From Holophagaceae bacterium UBA706 (GTDB lineage Bacteria; Acidobacteriota; Holophagae; Holophagales; Holophagaceae), in the NCBI GenBank assembly GCA_002298155.1, contig DBME01000072.1, positions 15,076 through 30,824 of the forward strand: DNA of 15,749 nt, written 5' to 3'. The notes below the pieces were generated by a model. It did not search any database. It saw only the letters and a program-made list of their open reading frames with translations, and was not told where the DNA came from. Shown here piece after piece: positions 1-9,100 of this stretch. A program made the position numbers and the translations under genes. Numbering within the stretch: the first letter of the stretch is position 1; every line of letters begins with the position of its first letter.

Positions 1-2
1 TG

Positions 3-548
3 CCAGGACAGTGGTCTTCCTCATCCACGCCGTTCACGGCCCACCTCGACGTGTCCTACAAATACCCGCTGGGCAAGGCCGGAAAACTGGAGTTCACCCT
101 CCTAGGCAACTACTGGTCCAAGAGCTTCTCGGGATACCGCTCCTACGAAGGCCCCACCACCCCAGAGATCCAGGCCTATGGCTATCCTTCCACCGTCAAC
201 CGCTCGTATGCCGACGCCCCGCTCTGGTGGCCGGAGAAATATGATTTCGACCTCCATGTGGGCTACGAGGTGCCGGTCCACAACACGTTGACATTCTTCG
301 CGGCCCTGGACGTCATCAACTTGTTCAATCACATGCAGCCGATGTACGTGTCCTACAGCACCGCCCTCACCGACGGCACCAAGGTCTACGCCCCCTATGA
401 TCCCTCTATCGCGGACGACTACCCCACGTGGTGGTCCAACCCCAAGCTCAAGCCCGTCCCCTACAACGACGGTTGGTTGCCCGACGGAACAACCGGTGAT
501 TACACCGCACCTCGCAAGATTCAGGTCCGGGTGGGCTTCCGTTTCTAG
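3..548 (+). CDS. TonB-dependent receptor, C-terminal part (5' end outside window)
   Basis: The frame is open from the window edge (first full codon at 3) to TAG at 546-548, giving 181 residues of a longer protein. It reads as the end of an outer-membrane beta-barrel. Amphipathic strands alternate with aromatic-rich loops, and there is a DVINLFNH segment of the type seen in the last strands of TonB-dependent receptors. The protein ends RVGFRF, with the terminal aromatic residue expected of a barrel assembly signal. Family knowledge: such receptors import substrates across the outer membrane using TonB energy. The plug and most of the barrel are missing here, so no substrate can be inferred. 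An Oar-like receptor is possible but unproven. Two plus-strand genes follow closely, suggesting one transcription unit. I am confident of the class, not of the substrate. Confidence 0.85.
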   Translation, partial: PGQWSSSSTPFTAHLDVSYKYPLGKAGKLEFTLLGNYWSKSFSGYRSYEGPTTPEIQAYGYPSTVNRSYADAPLWWPEKYDFDLHVGYEVPVHNTLTFFAALDVINLFNHMQPMYVSYSTALTDGTKVYAPYDPSIADDYPTWWSNPKLKPVPYNDGWLPDGTTGDYTAPRKIQVRVGFRF

Positions 549-570
549 CCCGCCTCCCCAACCCCTGCCC

Positions 571-588
571 GGATCGCCCTGCCGATCC
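571..588 (+). repeat. Small hairpin between receptor and TlpA gene
   Basis: GGATCG at 571-576 and CGATCC at 583-588 form a perfect 6-bp inverted repeat with a 6-nt loop. It lies in the 65-nt gap between the receptor stop and the next start. No T-run follows, so it is not a classical intrinsic terminator. It could be an intercistronic RNA stem affecting mRNA stability, or chance. Confidence 0.25.
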
Positions 589-613
589 AGGCGAATCCAG
601 GAGTTTCATTCTC

Positions 614-1747
614 ATGCACTACAACTCAGCCCTGTTCGCCCTCGTTCCGGCCATTCTCGCGGCACAGGCACCCGCCCCCACAACCCAGTCCCTTGTCGCC
701 AAATACGCCGCCATGATCAGGAACTACCCCGCCATGGCCAAGGATGAGGCAGCCCACAAGACGCGGATCCCCCAGGAGGCTATGCCTGAGACTCTCTCCG
801 TCGCGATCGCGCACACGGCGGACCCGGGCGTTCGCCAGCTCCTACTTCAAGCCCGATATTTCCTGTTCGAAGCCATGCGCCCGGACGCGGAGAAGCTTCC
901 TCCGGAGGCCGGGTCCTACGTCTCCTCGGTAGGAACATCGAGCATGCTCGAACTGTGCGGACAGATCACACCCGACTCCCCCGCCCTGGATCTCGTGGCC
1001 GAAATTTCGCCGGACTTCCTGGGCTTCATCGCCTGGCACAAAAGTGGAGGCGGATTTGTCAATCAGACAGAAAACTCGGCAGCCGCTCAGGCCTTCGAAT
1101 TCTATGATCAGGTCTTCGCAAGGCACCCCAGCCGGAAGGTGAAGCTCCTGGCCCTGGAGAGCAGCATCGATCTCCATTCCCGCCCCCGCCAGATCGCGGA
1201 GGTCCGCCAGGACCTGGCCCGCCTGGAAGCCTTCGAGCCCACCGCTCCTTCCATTCCCAAATGGAAGGACTGGCTGGTCAAGGCCGTCGAAGAGGACAAG
1301 GTCGCCCCCAGGGCGGGGAATACCATCCCTGCCTTCACCGTCGAGGAACTCGACAAGCCCGGGACCCGCTTAACGCCTGCCTCCTTCAAGGGCAAGTATT
1401 GGCTTCTGGATTTCTGGGCCACCTGGTGCGGCCCCTGCAAGGGAGAACTGCCCTTCGTCCACCGCGCCTATGCCCGCTTCCACCCCGCGGGCCTGGAGAT
1501 CCTCAGCATCTCCAGTGATCTCAAAGCCGAAAACATCGCAGCCTTCCGCAAGGACCCGGAGCACCCCATGCCCTGGCACCATGCCTTCCCTCAGGGCAAG
1601 GCCCGGGAAGACCTCATGAACCTCTTCCAAGTCCGGGGAATTCCTCATGTGCTTCTGATCGGCCCGGACGGGAAGATCATCACCTTGGACAACCTTCGAG
1701 GAGAAGACTTGGAGAAGACCCTGGCCAAGTATCTCAAGGCCAAGTAG
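614..1747 (+). CDS. Secreted TlpA-like thioredoxin-fold protein
   Basis: 377 residues. ATG 614 is preceded by AGGAG at 599-603, a good spacing. The first ~18 residues (hydrophobic, ending AAQA) look like a short signal peptide, though without the usual N-terminal Lys/Arg. Residues ~20-230 are a helical domain I do not recognise. Residues ~235-377 form a thioredoxin/TlpA fold: FWATWCGPC with active-site cysteines C272 and C275, the RGIP cis-proline loop at P344, and a final GPDGKI strand. Such proteins are periplasmic thiol-disulfide oxidoreductases, usually reductants needing electrons from a DsbD/CcdA-type membrane protein, which is not in this window. It sits 65 nt after the receptor gene and 10 nt before the sensor kinase gene, so it is probably co-transcribed with both. 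The redox domain is certain. The client is unknown. Confidence 0.9.
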   Translation: MHYNSALFALVPAILAAQAPAPTTQSLVAKYAAMIRNYPAMAKDEAAHKTRIPQEAMPETLSVAIAHTADPGVRQLLLQARYFLFEAMRPDAEKLPPEAGSYVSSVGTSSMLELCGQITPDSPALDLVAEISPDFLGFIAWHKSGGGFVNQTENSAAAQAFEFYDQVFARHPSRKVKLLALESSIDLHSRPRQIAEVRQDLARLEAFEPTAPSIPKWKDWLVKAVEEDKVAPRAGNTIPAFTVEELDKPGTRLTPASFKGKYWLLDFWATWCGPCKGELPFVHRAYARFHPAGLEILSISSDLKAENIAAFRKDPEHPMPWHHAFPQGKAREDLMNLFQVRGIPHVLLIGPDGKIITLDNLRGEDLEKTLAKYLKAK

Positions 1748-1757
1748 GGTATCCAGC

Positions 1758-3404
1758 ATGCCACTGACCCAGATCAGCCGGCTACGGCCCGGACTGTCCC
1801 GCTACCGCGCGGCCCTGAGGATTCTCCCGGGGCCGCGTGCGGCGGCTTGGCCTCTTGTGATGGCCTGGCTCATCATCTGCGGGATGCTCGCTTTCCTTCC
1901 TGGCTGGTGGGTCGCGGATTGGCGGAACGCCACGCTGGACGCATGGTTTCGCGATACTCAGCACAAGGCGTCCCGGTTGACCCAGGAATGGGAGCATTGG
2001 ACCGTTCCCGTACCCGCCTTCAGCAAGGGAGACGAACCGGAAGTCCGGAACTGGCTGGCCCGGGAACCCCTGGTCACCGCCCTCGTGGACCCCAGTCAGG
2101 GGCATGTCTGGATCAATGACGGCACCAAGCTGCGCTTGACCAAGGACCCCAAGGAGGTCGAGGAACCCGGAAGCTGGGTCCGAACTGCCATCGAGATTTC
2201 GGGGGGGTGGACGCGTATCGGGCAAAGGAGCCTGGTTCCCCGGGCAGAACGCACCGATGGGCTTTTCGACGCCGGTGTCTGGTGGCTCGTGGGCGCCAGG
2301 GATCCGAAATGCCTTGAACGGTGCGCCATCGTCACTTTCTTCGGAAAATGGTGCCTCGTGAAATCCTTTGTCCCGGGAAGTCCTGACGCGGAGCGGTGGC
2401 TGCAAGGCACACTGGGGCCCGGATCCGCCTACCGTTTCGGCCTTGTCCAAGGAAAGCATTGCGACAGTGGTCTGCTCAAACCCAGATCAATCTGGGACTA
2501 CCGAAGGGAATTCGGCCCCGGTGAGCAAGGGCGGCTCCTCTTCAAGGACCCCCTGGCCGGCCCATTCCGGGTGGACAATGACCTGAGCCACTCCTTCGGC
2601 GGCATGTGGTACGCCGTTCTGCAAATGTCGCCGCAGTCCTTCCAGGCCTTCTGGAAGGCCTACCTCCTGCGCCTTCGCGTCGCATGGACCACCTATGCCT
2701 TGATCGTCGCGTCCAGCGGCCTTGCTGTGGCCCTGGTCCTCTTCGCCCGGAACCGGGAGAAGGTACTCGCGGACCGGCTCGCCACCCTGACCCACAGCCT
2801 CAAGACCCCCCTTGCCATCCTGAAGCTCCGCTGCGACACGGCGCTCAACCCTGACCTTCCCCGGGAAACCCAGGAAGCGAGCCTCCTTGAGATCCGGAGT
2901 GAAGTGGACCATCTCGTGGGCAGGATCGAGGCCGGCCTGGAAGAGATGCGCTCCCGTTACGCCTCCGCAGCCCGTGACCGGATCGACGGAGCATTCTTCG
3001 AGAACCTCGACGAGGACCTCACGCCGGCCTTCGAAGCACAAGGCCGGTTGTTCGAGGTCTACGGAGCCGACGTCACGGTGCGCTGTTGTTCCAATATCCT
3101 GCGCGCCTCCCTGTTGACCCTCATCGAAAATGCCCTCAAGCACGGCCGGGGCCGCGTGACCGTCATGGCCAAGCGCCTGGAACGGAAGGTCGTCGTCACC
3201 GTTTCCGACGAGGGCCCCGGCATCCCTGCCGCCCGCCTGGAAGCGCTGAAAAGGAGACGGTCCGCCGGTGTCGGTCCTGGGCAACGGGAAGGCGAAGGAA
3301 TGGGGCTCCTCGTCCTGGCCGACCTGGTCAAGCAGGAAGGTTGGGGCCTGGAATTCGGAAGGGATGAAGCGGGCTTCACGGCGCGCCTGGAACTTCCGGC
3401 CTAG
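1758..3404 (+). CDS. Two-TM sensor histidine kinase without adjacent response regulator
   Basis: 548 residues. TM1 is at about 31-53 and TM2 at about 308-331. They enclose a ~250-residue extracytoplasmic domain rich in Trp that I cannot assign to a known sensor fold. The H-box LTHSLKTPL follows TM2 with only a short linker and no recognisable HAMP domain; H346 is the likely phosphorylation site. The HATPase part shows an N-box IENALKH (N458), G1 DEGPGIP (D484) and G2 GEGMGL (about 512-517). The ATP lid between G1 and G2 lacks an obvious F-box. No response regulator gene flanks it: the next gene is convergent, 18 nt away. The ATG lies 10 nt after the TlpA gene stop, implying co-transcription, and its ribosome site is weak. 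The signal may concern the receptor/TlpA function or the envelope, which is inference. Confidence 0.9.
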   Translation: MPLTQISRLRPGLSRYRAALRILPGPRAAAWPLVMAWLIICGMLAFLPGWWVADWRNATLDAWFRDTQHKASRLTQEWEHWTVPVPAFSKGDEPEVRNWLAREPLVTALVDPSQGHVWINDGTKLRLTKDPKEVEEPGSWVRTAIEISGGWTRIGQRSLVPRAERTDGLFDAGVWWLVGARDPKCLERCAIVTFFGKWCLVKSFVPGSPDAERWLQGTLGPGSAYRFGLVQGKHCDSGLLKPRSIWDYRREFGPGEQGRLLFKDPLAGPFRVDNDLSHSFGGMWYAVLQMSPQSFQAFWKAYLLRLRVAWTTYALIVASSGLAVALVLFARNREKVLADRLATLTHSLKTPLAILKLRCDTALNPDLPRETQEASLLEIRSEVDHLVGRIEAGLEEMRSRYASAARDRIDGAFFENLDEDLTPAFEAQGRLFEVYGADVTVRCCSNILRASLLTLIENALKHGRGRVTVMAKRLERKVVVTVSDEGPGIPAARLEALKRRRSAGVGPGQREGEGMGLLVLADLVKQEGWGLEFGRDEAGFTARLELPA

Positions 3405-3422
3405 ATCGGCTGTCCGTGTCCG

Positions 3423-6056
3423 TCACCTGGATTTGTCCGGGTAGGCGGGTACCGATGGCAGGGGCCGGGGCTCGTTGCGGATCCGCTCCTCCAGGTGGGC
3501 CAAGGCCGCTTCAAGCTGGGCGTCCCGGCCGAGGAACGTCGCGTGCGGGAGATTGTCGACCACCAGGTCGGGGTCCACGCCATGCCCCTCGATGAGCCAG
3601 GCACCTTCCAGACCGAAGACCCCATTCTCGGCGGCGGTGGCGATCCCGCCGTCGACCAGGAAATTGTCGGAATTGAGCCAGATCTCCCCACCCCAGGTCC
3701 GGGTCCCGATGACCTTGCCCAGGCCGAACCTGCGGAATCCCTCGCAGAAGGCTTCACCGTCCGACGCCGTCCAGGCATCGCAGAGCACGACCATGTGCCC
3801 CCGGAATGCCTCCGGCATGTTGGGATAGGGCCTGCCCACGGGAGGCTTCCAGTAGAACCAGGCCTTCCGCAGGAGCTTCTCGAGGATCCAGCTGTCGATG
3901 TTTCCGCCCTGGTTGTGGCGCATGTCGATTATGAGTCCTTCCTTGTCCACCACGGGATAGAAGTCCTGATACCACCTCGCGATATCCTGGGCGCCCATGG
4001 CCCTGAGATGCACATAGCCGATCCGGCCCCCTCCCCGCCGTTCCACTTCCTGGCGCCGCGTGATCTCCCACTGGGAGTAGCGCATGGAGGCGGCAGCCTG
4101 GGAGGAGATGGGAACGACGATGACGTCGCGCTCAGAGCCGTCATGCCTTACGCGTAGCAGGAGTTGCTTGCCTGCATGGTTTCGGATCAAAAGGTCGGGG
4201 TGGGCAACCTGGGTCAGCGGGGTGCCATCGATGGCCAAGATCAGGTCTCCCTCCTGGACCTCCACGCCGGCCCGCGCAAGCGGCGAAAGGCTTCCCGGGA
4301 GATCGGGATCTCCCTGATAGATCCAGTCCACGCGCCAACCTTCACCCGCGGGAGATAGCTCGGCCCCGAGGCTGGCCGGTTCGATGCGGTCCGGGCCCGA
4401 CCTCAGGTCGCCCCCGCGCACGAACATGTGCAGTGCCGAAAGCTCCCCGATCATCTGGCCGAAAAGGTTGGAAAGCTCCTCACGGTCCGTGACCCTGTCC
4501 ACCAAGGGCAGGTATTTGTCCCGCACGGCGGGCCAATCAACCTTGTGCATGCCCTTGTCGTAGAAATAGTCACGTTCCATGCGCCAGGCATCGATGAACA
4601 TCTGGCGCCACTCCTCCCCAGGATTGACGGAGAAACTCCAGTCCCGCAGGTCAAGGGCGGCCTTGGCCACGTCGGGTGGCGTCGTCGCATCCGGGTCCAG
4701 AACCAGGATCTGGGATCCCTTCCTGGCGAGGACCTTCCTGGTGAGTTCGAATCCCGTCACCTCTTCGAGGATGACGTCCGGTTTGAAGGGAGGCCGGTTT
4801 CCGATCTTCAGGCTCAGGAGCGAGGCCTTGCCTTCGGCACCCGCCTCGGCGGCAAGCCAAAAGAGCCGCTTCCCATCCGTCGCCAGGCCCCGGTAGTTGC
4901 CGGGCTCCACGGGGATTTCCGTCAGCCGTTCCTGGATCCCATCCAGGTCCACGGGCGGGGCGGCCTTCACGCCTTCCTTTGCCTTGGGCCCCTCGCCCCG
5001 GACCTGCAGTTCATCCCGGGGCTGGAAAGGACTGCGAAGACCTTTCTGGAGAGCCAAGGCATAGATGCCCGTCTGCCGGTCGAAGAAGGGTTCTGGATTC
5101 CGCAACCCCCAGGGCGCCCGGACGAGGCTCCGGAAATGGCGGCTGGACAAGAAATAGAGCCACTTCCCATCGGGGCTCCAGGTCGGACTCCCGCTCTCGA
5201 ATCGATCGGAGGTGACCGTCGTGGCGGTGTCCCTGGCCACGTCGTAGAGCCGGACCACGGGGAACTGGTTGCCGGAAGCCTGGACGAAGGCGAGCCAGGC
5301 GCCATCGGGGGACCAACGGAGGTCGTAGAGCCTGTCCCATTCGGAGCGTGCCACGAGTTTTTCGGTCCCGGAAACGGTATCCAGGATCCAGAGGCGCTGC
5401 TCCTTGTCGGTATGCGCCACGTGCTTGCCATCGGGGGAAGGCAGGCCTTCCCACCGCAGGGTCCCCCCATGGCTGCTGAGCTGGCGGGGCTTCCCTTCGC
5501 CATTGGCTGAAAGGCTCCATAGTTCGACTTCTCCCGTGGCGTCGGAAAGCACGAGGAGTTCCTTCCCGTCGGGGGAGAATCGGGCATCCCGGATGCGGGC
5601 TCCGGCCTGCTTGCGGGAGGCCTCCACGATGCGCCCAGCCTCGACGGGCGCGACGAAGACCTTTCCCCGCGCGGTCAGCACGACCCGGTCCCCTTCGGGA
5701 GAGAGGTGGGCCTGGGTCACATAGTCCATCGGGGTCTTCACCCAGTGTTCACGCCGATGGTCCAAGTCGGTGGCCAGGGTGATGGGAATCAGCCGGTCCG
5801 TGCCCTTCGAAATGTCGTAGAGGCGCAGGTCCGCTCCGAGCTGGTAGGCGACGCGCCCCTGGGAAAGCGATGCGGACTGGATGTCCCAGCCCTTGTGGAA
5901 GGTGAGCTGCTTCAGGTCCTTTCCCGAACGGTCCATGGACCAGAGGTTCTGGGTCCCGTCCCGATCGCTGATGAAGTAGACCCGCCCTTCCCAGATCATG
6001 GGATTCCGGCTGGTCCCGGCATAATCGGCCGTCAGAGGCTGGGCTTCGGTTCCCAT
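3423..6056 (-). CDS. Tricorn-like S41 serine peptidase, N-terminally truncated
   Basis: 877 residues from the first in-frame ATG. Residues 1 to ~100 and ~110-340 are WD40/PD40-like propeller blades (repeated SPDGK..., FISDRDG, WSPDGKWL). A PDZ-like segment lies at ~563-640 and the S41 core at ~677-830. Catalytic candidates are H543 (SALHMF), S765 (TASDGE) and E823 (IEGHGVDPD). From memory, archaeal tricorn (about 1071 residues) uses H746, S965 and E1023. The offset of ~200 is constant, so the catalytic half is intact while about 200 N-terminal residues (signal peptide and most of the first propeller) are missing. Only 52 nt separate this ATG from the end of the efflux gene, and they are pyrimidine-rich with no ribosome site. 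The family degrades peptides. This copy may be unexpressed, or made only by read-through from the efflux operon. It could be a decaying pseudogene. Confidence 0.85.
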   Translation of the reverse strand: MGTEAQPLTADYAGTSRNPMIWEGRVYFISDRDGTQNLWSMDRSGKDLKQLTFHKGWDIQSASLSQGRVAYQLGADLRLYDISKGTDRLIPITLATDLDHRREHWVKTPMDYVTQAHLSPEGDRVVLTARGKVFVAPVEAGRIVEASRKQAGARIRDARFSPDGKELLVLSDATGEVELWSLSANGEGKPRQLSSHGGTLRWEGLPSPDGKHVAHTDKEQRLWILDTVSGTEKLVARSEWDRLYDLRWSPDGAWLAFVQASGNQFPVVRLYDVARDTATTVTSDRFESGSPTWSPDGKWLYFLSSRHFRSLVRAPWGLRNPEPFFDRQTGIYALALQKGLRSPFQPRDELQVRGEGPKAKEGVKAAPPVDLDGIQERLTEIPVEPGNYRGLATDGKRLFWLAAEAGAEGKASLLSLKIGNRPPFKPDVILEEVTGFELTRKVLARKGSQILVLDPDATTPPDVAKAALDLRDWSFSVNPGEEWRQMFIDAWRMERDYFYDKGMHKVDWPAVRDKYLPLVDRVTDREELSNLFGQMIGELSALHMFVRGGDLRSGPDRIEPASLGAELSPAGEGWRVDWIYQGDPDLPGSLSPLARAGVEVQEGDLILAIDGTPLTQVAHPDLLIRNHAGKQLLLRVRHDGSERDVIVVPISSQAAASMRYSQWEITRRQEVERRGGGRIGYVHLRAMGAQDIARWYQDFYPVVDKEGLIIDMRHNQGGNIDSWILEKLLRKAWFYWKPPVGRPYPNMPEAFRGHMVVLCDAWTASDGEAFCEGFRRFGLGKVIGTRTWGGEIWLNSDNFLVDGGIATAAENGVFGLEGAWLIEGHGVDPDLVVDNLPHATFLGRDAQLEAALAHLEERIRNEPRPLPSVPAYPDKSR

Positions 6057-6107
6057 ACCGAGGAGGAGCTGGAGGAGATCGTGAAGCGGATGGCCCAGGC
6101 GACATGA
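6057..6107 (+). other. Possible remnant of a plus-strand gene 3' end
   Basis: Between the truncated peptidase and the efflux gene, the plus strand reads TEEELEEIVKRMAQAT then TGA at 6105-6107. Nearly every codon ends in G or C and the peptide is an ideal amphipathic helix, like the C-terminus of a genuine protein. The reading before 6057 is antisense to the peptidase and makes no sense as that protein's body. It may be a scar left by a rearrangement. Sixteen codons are too few to name a family, and chance is possible. Confidence 0.3.
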
Positions 6108-6108
6108 A

Positions 6109-9100
6109 TCAGAGCGTCATCCCAAGTATCCGTTCGATTTCCGCCACGGCCAGACACACCCCGAGCCTGGCCTGAAGTTCATCCAGTTCGGCCCTGGCCG
6201 CCGCGGACCGGGCTTCCATGAGCCTGGCCGGAGGAACCAGTCCAGCCTCGCGCTGGTCCTTGGAGATCCGAAGGTTCTCAGCCTGGAAACGTGATGCCTG
6301 GCTTGCGGCTTCAAGCAGGGACGCCGCGTCTTCCAGCCTGCGGTGGGCCTTCCCGAGATCCAGCCGGGCCCGGTTTTCGGAATGCCGGAGATTCTCACGG
6401 GCCTGGTGGGATTCCGCCGTCCGCTGCCGGATGACATGATCCCGCTTGCCCCAATCGAACAGATTCCACGACAACTGGATTCCGAAGCTCGTGAAATCGT
6501 TCCTCACGAACGGAAGCCCGCTCTGGCTCGTGTATTTTGCATAGGCGCTCACGTCGGGCACGAAATCCAGTCTGGCGCCCCGGATCCCCGCAAGGGCCTT
6601 CTCATGGAACGCCCTGGCTGACCGGACATCGGCATTGCCGCGGAGAACCCGGTCCAGCAGGGTTTCCAGGGGAGGGATCTCGGGAACCTTTATTCCTGCG
6701 GTCGTCAACTCGATTTCTTCGTCGGGTTGAAGCCCGAGCAATTCCTTCAAGTCACCGGTGAGGTCCTCCTCCTGATGTTTGGCGGCGATCAAGCGCTGGC
6801 GGGCTTGGAGCAGCGAGGCCCCCGCCCCGAGGTTGAGAACGTTCAGCGCCTTGCCTGCGGCTACCGCGGCACGTCCTTCCTCCTGGGCCGCCTCGGCGGC
6901 CGCGATTTCCGCCCCCAGGACACGTTGCTGCTGCCGGGCGATGAGGATGCCGAAATAGACCTGCTGCACAGCCACCCTGATCTCTCCCTCCGCCTTTGCC
7001 TGATCGGCTCTTGCCGCCTCAAGATCCTTCTCTGCCGAGACTTCGCCTTGGCGGATCTTGAAGAGCTGGGTCAGGGGCTGGCTGAGCGTCAGGTTCGCGA
7101 CGGACAGGTCACGCGAGCCCTGACTGAGGCCGATGTCCTGCGTTGGGAAAGGGCCGACCCCGGGGATGGTCCCCAACCCGCCAGCGGGAATGGTCACCAG
7201 GCCCGCCGTGGGAGTCCGCGTCCAGGTCCAATCCCCCGAAAGCTGGGGCAGATAATCTGTCTGGGCCACCCGCAGTTTCTGGCGGTATTCCTCCACCCGG
7301 GCACGGGCGATCCGTGTTGTGGAACTCCTTTCCAGGGCCAGACCGACACAGCGCGGGAGCGTGAGGGGTTCCACGGATTCACCCCGTGCCATCGGTCCGG
7401 CCGCGAGCCCCAGGAACACCATGGCGAACCAGGCTCTTTTCACCCCCCCGCCCATGACCACCACGTAGAGGACGGGCACCACGAGGAGCGTGAAGAGCAT
7501 GGAGAAGATGAGCCCGACGGAGATGACGCTGGCCAGGGGGCTCCACAGCTTGGACCCGGAGAGGATCATGGGCAGGACCCCCACCGCCGCGGCCATGGTG
7601 GTCAGGAATATCGGGCGCAACCTCCGGATTCCCGCTTCCATGGCGGCCTCCTGGAGAGGCACGCCGGCCTTTCCACGTTCCTTGGCGTAGTCGACCAGGA
7701 TGATGGCGTTCCTCACCACGATCCCGCTCAAGCTGATCATTCCCATGAAGGCCGTGAAGCCGAAGGGATTGGACGTGATCACCAGCCCGAGCATGGCCCC
7801 GAAGAGCGAGAGGGGAATGGAGGCCATGATGATCAGAGGTTCCTTGAGATTTCGGAACTGCAACAGCAGGACGATGAAAATGCCGAGGATGCTGATGGCG
7901 AGGGCCAGCACCATGGCTGGGAAGGTCTCAGCCTGGTTTTCAAATTCTCCCCCGGGTTCGATGCGGACACCCGGGGGCAACTCCAGCTTGGAGACCTGGC
8001 GCGCGGCCTCAGCCTGGAGCGAGGATGCATAGGTTCCCGGCTTCACGAAGCTCCTCACCGTCAAGGTCGGAATCCCATTTCGTCTCACAAGCCGACTCGG
8101 TTGCCAAACCGGCTGAAGCGTCGCGACAGCTCCGAGGGGCAGGGTCCCTTGGGTGAGCGGGGAGGTCAGCGGGGTTCCCCGTACCGTACCAAAACTTCCG
8201 CGGTGCCCGGCCTCGAGCCGGAGCAGAACGGGTATTGCACGGTCACCCTCCCAGAAGGTGGTGACCGGTGCGCCATCCAGGCCGCCGGCAAGGATCTGCG
8301 CGATGTTCATGTGGCTCAGCCCAAGCCTATTGGCCAGCTCGGGGTTGACAAGGACATTGACGAAGGGCGATTCGTTGAAATGATCCGTGTGGACGAATTG
8401 GGATCCCGGAATGCCGCGGAGGATGTCCTCCACGTGACGCCCTGCCGTTTTGACGGCCCCCGGGTCGTCACCGATGACCCGGAATTCGACGGGCGCCTCC
8501 ATGACGTCCCCCTGCTGGAGTTCCTTGACGACCACCATCGCCTCGGGAGCGACGCGGCCAAGTTCCGACCGGAGCCTGTGGACCAGGGCCTCCGTGCCCT
8601 TCTCGTCCTTGGTGTTGACGACCATCTGGCCGTAGGCGGCATCCGGCTGCTGCGGGTTCACGTTGTAGTAGAACCGTGGAGCGCTTTCGCCGACGAAGGT
8701 CGCGAAGTGGTCGATCGCCTCAACGTGACGCAAATGACCCTCGATATTCTGGAGCGTGGCCTGGGTCGCCTCGATCCGCGTTCCCTGCGGCATCCAGACG
8801 TCAATGACGAACTGATTCCGTTCGGCGCTTGGGAAGAACTGCTCCGGCACGCAGGTGAAGAGGAGGACCCCGGAGGCGATGGTCGCGGCCCCCAGCCCCA
8901 GGGCGACCGCTTTCCTCCGCATCATCCAATCGATGGCATTCCGGTACCTGGTCTGGATCCAATCCAGCGCTCCGGACGGCTTCGGCCTGGCCAGGTCCCT
9001 GGATGCGCCCCGGATGCCCTTGGCGATGAAGGTCCGGCACAGCAAAGGCGTCAGGAAGATGGCCACCAGGAAGGACACACTGAGAGCCAGGGCAACGGTG

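Noticed and set aside
3405..3422. A bidirectional terminator between the convergent kinase and peptidase genes
   Set aside because: The 18-nt gap and its flanks show no stem-loop or T-run. Any terminator must lie inside the genes or act through Rho.
3495..5510. Plus-strand open frames of 220 and 360 codons opposite the peptidase
   Set aside because: The minus strand shows propeller, PDZ and S41 motifs throughout. The plus readings have no domain character.
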